From positions 1 to 11,380 of the forward strand of contig PLXT01000097.1 in the NCBI GenBank assembly GCA_003151535.1: 11,380 nucleotides of DNA, read 5' to 3'. This DNA is from Methanobacterium sp. GTDB lineage: Archaea > Methanobacteriota > Methanobacteria > Methanobacteriales > Methanobacteriaceae. The translations under genes and the position numbers were made by a program. Below, one piece after another: positions 6,940 through 11,380 of the stretch. The notes under the pieces were generated by a model, which saw nothing but the letters and a program-made list of their open reading frames with translations, ran no database searches and was not told the DNA's origin. The stretch's first letter is position 1, and each line of letters begins with the position of its first letter.

Positions 6940-7060
6940 TTAGCTGTTTATATGTATCTGATCAATGAGCACAACCGTATCATATTCTAAATCTAAATTG
7001 AAGTGTTTTTTAACTTATTTGATAGTCTTTTGAAGCGTTTTATTTTTCTAATTTTAGTTA
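6940..7060 (-). pseudogene. Possible coding remnant (minus strand), family not recognised
   Basis: A minus-strand frame of 24 codons (VKKHFNLDLEYDTVVLIDQI, then HINS and TAA at 6940-6942) looks like true protein. Upstream, in another frame, TKIRKIKRFKRLSNKL (about 7014-7060) would join it smoothly if one A were restored in the A-run near 7009. Together they would be the end of a small decayed gene. No start or ribosome binding site is seen. It could also be chance in AT-rich DNA. Confidence 0.3.
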
Positions 7061-7073
7061 TTGTGAATTAAGT

Positions 7074-7144
7074 CACACTTTCTTGTGGTGTGTTTTATAA
7101 GGGATGGAGTGTCTTTTATGTACGATCAAACATAAAGGAGGTGA
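7074..7144 (+). promoter_or_regulatory. Leader of the adhesin gene: stem-loop, TATA box and very strong ribosome binding site
   Basis: A small stem CACAC (7074-7078) and GTGTG (7088-7092) with a 9-base loop is followed directly by TTTTATAAGG (7093-7102), a plausible TATA box. GGAGGTGA at 7137-7144 is a near-perfect complement of the 16S rRNA end and lies eight bases before the ATG at 7153. The signals for expression are therefore intact even though the gene is broken. Confidence 0.5.
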
Positions 7145-8002
7145 AATAAGACATGAAAAACAATAAAAACAGTAAAAATTTAATTAAGATGAGTTTACTC
7201 TTATTAGGGATTTGTGTTGTGTTTTCCTTTGGAGTTAACACCACATCAGCCGCTAATACTTCAAATATATACGTAAACAGTCATGGAAACGATACTTGGA
7301 ACCGTTTAAATTCAACATGGATCAAAAGTACATTAAACAGGCCTAAAACAACCATAATGCAACAGCTACTGTTAAAACTGGAGGAACTGTTTATATAGCT
7401 AATGGTACCTACAACGAAAATAACATCCAAATCAAAACTTACATGACAATCATTGGAGCAAACCAGGAAAATACCATAATAAACGATGGAAAACTTGCAA
7501 GTTCACCAGCAAATATATTCATAATCCTATCGGGTGTTAAAATCACCATCAACGATCTAACAATAGAAAATGGATATAATGATAATAATGGTCTTGGTGG
7601 AGCTATCAATAATAAAGGTACCTTGACAGTAAATTCTGTTACTTTTACAGATAACAGTGCAGCTGAATAGGTGGTGCCATCTACAACACAGGAAATTTAA
7701 ATGTGAACTCATGTACATTCAGCAATAATATTGCAAACGATAACGTGAATGATGAATGTAATGGTGGAGCTATCTATAACTCGGGTAAACTAACCGTAAA
7801 TAGAAGTGCTTTCAACAATAACACCTCAATAAATGATGATGGTGCAATATTCAACAACCAACAGGGTAGATTAATTGTTAACAATAGCAGTTTTACCGGA
7901 GACTCAAGTTCCAAAGATGGTTATGGTGGAGCAATAGGAAATGATGGAAGTTCCACGATAAATGATAGTACATTCACACTGAATTCAGCAGCTCCCGGTG
8001 GT

Positions 8003-8029
8003 GCAATATGGGCAATATGGGCAATATGA
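8003..8029 (+). repeat. 9-bp tandem repeat, three copies, in the adhesin gene
   Basis: GCAATATGG occurs twice in a row and a third time as GCAATATGA. It encodes AIWAIWAI in one frame and GNMGNM in the frame that rejoins the beta-helix. Repeat units of nine keep the frame, so copy-number change here would lengthen a rung but does not by itself explain the frameshift found in this tract. Confidence 0.8.
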
Positions 8030-8530
8030 CTATTACCAGTTGCATATTTAACAACAACTCTGCAACTATGTTTGGTGGAGCCATCATCAATGATGGAACT
8101 TTAAATATTACGAGCAGCAACTTCAACAACAATAACGCTAACCGGGTGATGGTGGGGCAGTAAGTAACTTAGTTAACTTAACATTGGGCAACAACAACAC
8201 ATTCACTAAAAACTTAGCTGCGAATGGAGGAGCAATATTCAATGCAGGTAAACTAACAATAACCAAAAATAACACATTTATCAATAATAAAGCCAGCTCA
8301 AATGGTGGAGCCATCTATAATTCATTATTCGTAATGAATGGACAAAACTACGAAGGAAACGCAATTATCGAGACTAGCACATTTAAAGCCAATACAGCAT
8401 CATATGAAGGAGCTATTGAAAATGATGGTACTTTAACTGTTAAAACAAGTACTTTCACAGATAACGCAGTAACTAATGATGATGGTGCAATTACGAACCT
8501 GGAGTATCAATAGAACCTTCAGCACCAGCT

Positions 8531-8557
8531 GAACCCGCAGAACCCGCAGAACCCGCA
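8531..8557 (+). repeat. 9-bp tandem repeat, three perfect copies, coding a Glu-Pro-Ala linker
   Basis: GAACCCGCA is repeated three times exactly and encodes EPAEPAEPA inside a Pro/Ala-rich insert (EPSAPAEPAEPAEPAAPAKA) of the adhesin. The tract is clearly richer in G+C than the surrounding gene, which fits recent slippage expansion. Confidence 0.85.
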
Positions 8558-9547
8558 GCACCAGCTAAAGCAACTGCAGCACCAATGGTAGTGGTAGTCA
8601 ATGCTGCGACAGCAAAAAAAGTGAACAATAATATAATAATTGCTTCTATAACTAGCTGTACATTTATTGATAATGTGGCCGAAAATGGCGGTGCTATTTT
8701 AAGCGATGGCAATATGACTGTAACAAACTGTATTTTCATTAACAACACAGCAGAATATGGTGGTGCTATTTTTAATGGATTGCATATAAAAGCAGCTGCT
8801 CCAGTAAAAGCTAAGGCAGTAGCCTTATTGGATACTTTAAGTAGCTCTTCAACAGACAATGGTCCTTGTTTAACAATTAGAAAAAGTTCGTTTGTTGATA
8901 ACAATGCAATTAATGGTGATGGTGGAGTTATAGCAACCACTGGTGATGCAAATATTAATTTCAGCAGAATTATTGGAAACAGTGCAATTAACGGTAGTTC
9001 AATATATAATCCTGGTGATTTAATGGATGCATCTCTAAACTGGTGGGGTTCAAATATGGATCCTTCAAGTAATGTGACTGTAAAACCATGGCTAATATTA
9101 AAAATGATAGCAAACCCAAATATCATTAAAATGGTACTTCACAAATTACAGCAGAGTTATTGTACGATTCAAATGGTGTGTATCATGACCCCGACTATAG
9201 GAAAATTACCAGAGGGGATACCTGTAACTTTTACAGGGTCTGATGGAACTTTTAACCCAACATCAGGTATATTGATGGATGGTCAGGCTAAATCACTATT
9301 TACTGCAAATGCAAATGGAAAAACAAGTATCTCAACAACAATTGACAATCAAACTGTAACTATATCCATTACTTTAGATCTACAAACAATCACATCAAAC
9401 TCTAATAATCCAACAACCTCTACAAAATCACATATCAAAACAATACTAATGCAACATACAGGTACCCATCCCAGGATTAATTTTAGCAATACTAACAGTT
9501 ATTGGTGGTACAATATTCCCTAGAAAAAAATAGAACAATTTTCCCCA

Positions 9548-9644
9548 TTTTTTTTTAAAAGAAAGTAAATCTTAATTTGGAATTATTGTATATCAAAATT
9601 ATTGTATATATCACCAATTATCATCAAGTATAATGTTTGATGAT
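9548..9644. terminator. Convergent terminator region: T-run plus hairpin
   Basis: A run of nine T (9548-9556) follows the adhesin stop and should end plus-strand transcripts. Further on, ATCATCAA (9620-9627) and TTGATGAT (9637-9644) form a perfect 8-bp inverted repeat with a 9-base spacer between the two convergent broken genes. Upstream of it AATTATTGTATAT occurs twice (about 9580-9608). Confidence 0.45.
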
Positions 9645-9677
9645 TAATATTTAAAATACAATGTAATGTGAGGGTTA

Positions 9678-10068
9678 TTATGATAAATACTCATCTAACT
9701 TATATGATACATTCTTTGGTATTATAAAATAAAATGTTGAACCCATACCGGGTTTGGGGTCCACCCATAGTTTTTTACCATGTCGTTCTATAATCTTTTG
9801 ACAGATTGAAAGCCCTAGACCTGTACCAGGATATTCTTTTCGTGTATGTAATCTTCTAAATACTCCAAATATCTGTTTTTGATATTTTTTGTCTATTCCA
9901 ATACCATTATCTTTAACAGCGAATGTCCATCCAGCTTTATCTTCTTGGACGGAGATATGAATTTTTAGGATTATCTCTGCCATGGAATTTAATTGCATTT
10001 CATATCAAATTTTGAAATACCTGTCCCATCTGTGATTCATCAGCAATAATTGTTGGAAGTGCATCAAT
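9678..10068 (-). pseudogene. Decayed histidine kinase, C-terminal ATPase domain only
   Basis: Reading from about 10068 on the minus strand gives IDALPTIIADESQMGQVFQN, LI, a TGA stop (10000-10002) and then NAIKFHGRDNPK, the N-box region of the HATPase domain. A run of five A (9962-9966), one too many, then shifts the frame into IHISVQEDKAGWTFAVKDNGIGID, with the G1 box DNGIGID, followed by KQIFGVFRRLHTRKEYPGTG and the G2 box GTGLGLSI, ending in STFYFIIPK and a short tail. The ATG at 9998 that opens the longest frame is out of phase with the family, so its first dozen residues (MQLNSMAEIILK) are not authentic. The His-containing dimerisation domain and all sensor domains are missing. The piece binds no signal and cannot phosphorylate itself. 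It resembles the kinase type common in Methanobacterium. Confidence 0.82.
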
Positions 10069-10233
10069 TATGATAAAACAATCATAAATATTATAAATAA
10101 TATTTTTACAGCAAATAAACAATACAAATCACATTAAAATAAAAACCATACGTCAATAAAGTGACCATTATTCATTAATATTTCTAAAATTGCCAAAAAA
10201 AATTTAATTGGTTGATTTACAAACTTTATAATA

Positions 10234-10339
10234 GAGGCTGTCTCATAATTATTTCCTGCATCGCTACATTCTGTTTATTTTAAATTTAAAGGTCTATTTA
10301 TTCTTATTTTTTTCCATATTTTGATTTATGAGACAGCCC
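10234..10339. mobile_element. 106-bp MITE-like element with 13-bp terminal inverted repeats
   Basis: GGCTGTCTCATAA (10236-10248) is repeated exactly in inverse as TTATGAGACAGCC (10326-10338). The hexamer ATAATA stands just outside both ends (10228-10233 and 10340-10345), as a target duplication would. The inside is AT-rich and non-coding. The ends resemble those of several DDE transposases (such as IS1182-like GGGCTGTCTCA ends), an impression from memory. It is too small to move itself and would depend on a transposase elsewhere in the genome. A simple hairpin at a transcript end is the alternative. Confidence 0.6.
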
Positions 10340-10638
10340 ATAATATAAAAAAAAATATGGAATGATCCAATATATTAGATAAACTATTCATTTGTCTTAA
10401 ATTAATTATCTATTTTGTTAAGTATGGGCCTTAAAATACAGTCATAACACATAAATATACTGTGAGAATAGTTTTTGAACGATAATAACCCCCAATCATT
10501 GGAACATAAACAAATAATGGTTGATGGTATCAATACATGTTATTGAATCTGGAGTTGATAAATCTAGTATATTCTTTTTATGTATTATACAAGTTTCATA
10601 AAACAATACCATATTCAAGCACATCGATTCGAATAGAG

Positions 10639-10666
10639 TATGTGTGTATGTATTAATTCACACATA
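10639..10666. repeat. Perfect 8-bp inverted repeat (TATGTGTG / CACACATA)
   Basis: The arms lie at 10639-10646 and 10659-10666 with a 12-base AT-rich spacer. No gene starts nearby, so it may be a transcript-end hairpin for the chaB unit or a leftover of another element. Confidence 0.4.
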
Positions 10667-10835
10667 ACATTACTTTTGGTATTTAAAAGCAAATTGATTT
10701 TATGTATTATTAAATTCATTAGTTGACATACAACTCCAATATATGAACTTGTGAAGCCATAATATGTCCTCCCCAAATTTATTAATAATCAAATATTCCC
10801 CTAATAACTAAAAAGATTATGAAATAATTTTTTTA

Positions 10836-11069
10836 TCAATCACCATCTTCTCCCCAATTTCCAGAATTATATTTATGATAAGTTTGTTTGACAGCAGCCC
10901 ATGCAACCTTAAAAGATGTCTCTTCACGTGAAGTATCATCTTTTCGATCTTTAGGTTGTTTATATTCATCCCATGCATTGTTAAACGCTTCTTTAAATAT
11001 TTCCTGTGCATGTTTCGGCAAATTATTCCTCACACTTTTAGGCAAATCATCTATGTTATCATATGGCAT
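10836..11069 (-). CDS. chaB: ChaB family protein
   Basis: This 77-residue acidic protein matches the ChaB family over nearly its full length: LPKSVRNNLPKHAQEIFKEA (residues 9-28) then FNNAWDEYKQP, and near the end ETSFKVAWAAVKQTYHKYNSGNW. The fold is a small helical domain. In E. coli ChaB was named as a regulator of the ChaA cation antiporter, but its action is poorly supported and no antiporter gene is present here; a DNA- or protein-binding role is possible. The ATG at 11069 is firmly set by GAGGTGA at 11074-11080. A 25-residue membrane micro-ORF ends 68 bases upstream on the same strand. A TATA-like patch (about 11125-11136) may give chaB its own promoter. Confidence 0.9.
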   Translation of the reverse strand: MPYDNIDDLPKSVRNNLPKHAQEIFKEAFNNAWDEYKQPKDRKDDTSREETSFKVAWAAVKQTYHKYNSGNWGEDGD

Positions 11070-11137
11070 ATTCTCACCTCAGAATATTTCAAACAAAAAA
11101 AAAACATCTACCCAAATTCAAAAACAAAATATAATCT

Positions 11138-11215
11138 CTATAAAATTCCTATTATAATCCTGACCAGAATAATAATTATAATAATAACTAATAACCAGTA
11201 GATTATTCCACGCAT
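11138..11215 (-). CDS. 25-residue membrane micropeptide upstream of chaB
   Basis: The minus strand has AGGAGG (11223-11228), seven bases, ATG, then 25 codons: MRGIIYWLLVIIIIIILVRI and IIGIL, ending TAG. The peptide is one membrane helix with an Arg near the N-terminus and another inside. The ribosome binding site is as good as any in the window and ideally spaced, which is the main reason to accept so short a gene. It may share a transcript with chaB, whose start lies 68 bases beyond its stop. Isoleucine-rich content could also arise from plain AT repeats (ATT and ATA codons), so translation needs proof. No function can be given. Confidence 0.55.
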   Translation of the reverse strand: MRGIIYWLLVIIIIIILVRIIIGIL

Positions 11216-11291
11216 AGAATATCCTCCTATTTTCTATAGTTTATACAATTCAAATAAAAAAGAAAAAAATACATGACATACGCCAGATAAC

Positions 11292-11318
11292 AATTTTAAA
11301 ATATAGAAAATTTCTATA
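11292..11318 (-). promoter_or_regulatory. Candidate promoter and near-perfect palindrome upstream of the micropeptide/chaB unit
   Basis: TATAGAAA (11302-11309) and TTTCTATA (11311-11318) form an inverted repeat around one base. Read on the minus strand it runs into CTATATTTTAAAATT, a plausible TATA box (about 11292-11306), which would start transcription near 11270 and leave a 55-base leader. A protein bound at the palindrome would block the box. Confidence 0.4.
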
Positions 11319-11380
11319 AACCTTATGTTTTTTCAAAATTTATATTTTGGGTTTATTTTTTTTTGGTCGTTATAGTTGTT

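Larger units (their letters stand above)
6747..7152. other. Intergenic region: cofH-unit end, possible remnant, adhesin promoter
   Basis: From left to right it holds a T-run likely to end the cofH transcript, a 12-bp AT palindrome (AATAATATTATT near 6895), a possible minus-strand coding remnant, a small stem-loop and the adhesin promoter. No intact gene is seen. Confidence 0.5.
7153..9533 (+). pseudogene. Adhesin-like surface protein with beta-helix repeats, broken by about eight frameshifts
   Basis: Read across frames, this is one gene of about 790 codons. It starts with a signal peptide (residues 1-34; hydrophobic core LLLLGICVVFSFGV, cut probably after TTSA). NIYVNSHGNDTW, then GGTVYIANGTYNENNIQI, the usual opening of methanobacterial adhesin-like proteins, leads into about 16 right-handed beta-helix rungs of the form GGAIYNSGKLTVNRSAFNNN. 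NWWGSN (about 9038) ends the helix, an Ig-like segment follows (IPVTFTGSDGTFNPTSGILM), and IPGLILAILTVIGGTIFPRKK is a C-terminal membrane anchor ending at the TAG at 9531. Frame is lost at about 7356, 7668, 8008-8025, 8143-8146, 8491-8497 and 9128-9131 (each one base short), 9199 (one base extra) and 9461-9466. Translation would stop after 81 residues. An intact copy would sit on the cell surface and bind other cells or surfaces; this one should not. Confidence 0.85.
10069..10835. other. 767-bp AT-rich region holding a MITE-like element
   Basis: Apart from the element at 10234-10339 and an inverted repeat at 10639-10666, I see no gene. The longest minus-strand frame with an ATG (10496-10624, 42 residues) has no ribosome binding site. 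CCAAT-C-ATTGG near 10493-10503 is a minor palindrome. Confidence 0.55.

Noticed and set aside
8491..9126. 211-residue open frame on the minus strand
   Set aside because: It is the antisense of the adhesin repeats; its Ala/Gly-rich content mirrors the Pro/Ala tract and it has no ribosome binding site.
9679..9726. 15-residue plus-strand frame with a GAGGG site upstream
   Set aside because: It overlaps the 3' end of the kinase remnant, is very short and has no protein-like pattern.
4232..10068. One kinase gene split by insertion of cofH and the adhesin
   Set aside because: The two halves are in the wrong order for their strand.
10496..10624. 42-residue minus-strand frame starting MCLNMVLFYETC
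   Set aside because: No ribosome binding site or promoter, and an open frame of this length is expected now and then in AT-rich DNA.
10620..10640. ATTCGAAT as a tRNA T-loop
   Set aside because: No acceptor, anticodon or T-stem pairing around it; no tRNA-like cloverleaf was found anywhere in the window.
1..11380. CRISPR array
   Set aside because: No regularly spaced direct repeats of 24-40 bp; the only tandem repeats are the two 9-bp tracts inside the adhesin.

Overview
The window reads as chromosomal DNA from a methanogenic archaeon of the Methanobacteriales, most likely Methanobacterium-like. The evidence is very AT-rich DNA, ribosome binding sites of the GGAGGTGA type, TATA-like boxes upstream of genes, a CofH-family radical SAM enzyme of coenzyme F420 synthesis, a DUF5518-like membrane protein, a Methanobacterium-type adhesin-like beta-helix protein and PAS/GAF histidine-kinase fragments. 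The genus is an inference; there is no rRNA in the window.

Layout. 1-1062: 3' part of an aldo/keto reductase with a C-terminal ferredoxin domain (+), followed closely by a TetR-type regulator (1123-1680, +). 1681-2468 has no intact gene; it holds a possible 49-codon remnant on the minus strand and an 18-bp perfect palindrome. 2469-2864: a VOC/glyoxalase-fold protein (+). 3262-3687: a four-helix membrane protein (+). 3869-4039: a 56-residue, two-helix membrane protein (-). 4232-4911: a decayed PAS-GAF sensor kinase fragment (-), with a one-base deletion near its start and a stop where Trp would be expected. 5431-6474: a CofH-family enzyme (+) behind a perfect 18-bp palindrome, then a 76-residue acidic protein (6516-6746, +). 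7153-9533: one adhesin-like beta-helix gene (+), broken by about eight frameshifts but keeping its signal peptide, about 16 repeats and C-terminal anchor. 9678-10068: a decayed histidine-kinase ATPase domain (-). 10234-10339: a 106-bp MITE-like element. 10836-11069: a ChaB-family protein (-), preceded by a 25-residue membrane micro-ORF (11138-11215, -).

How the genes may work together. The TetR regulator may control the reductase beside it. CofH and the small acidic protein probably form a two-gene unit. The micro-ORF and chaB may be co-transcribed. Otherwise the window is a loose set of single genes separated by long AT-rich spacers.

Decay is local. The adhesin and two kinase fragments are broken, while about 1,160 codons of neighbouring genes read cleanly, so random sequencing error is not the simplest explanation. 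I found no convincing new multigene system. The best candidates for undescribed biology are the cofH plus small acidic gene pair with its palindrome, the two very small membrane proteins, and the loop insertions placed at the same point of the beta-helix repeat.
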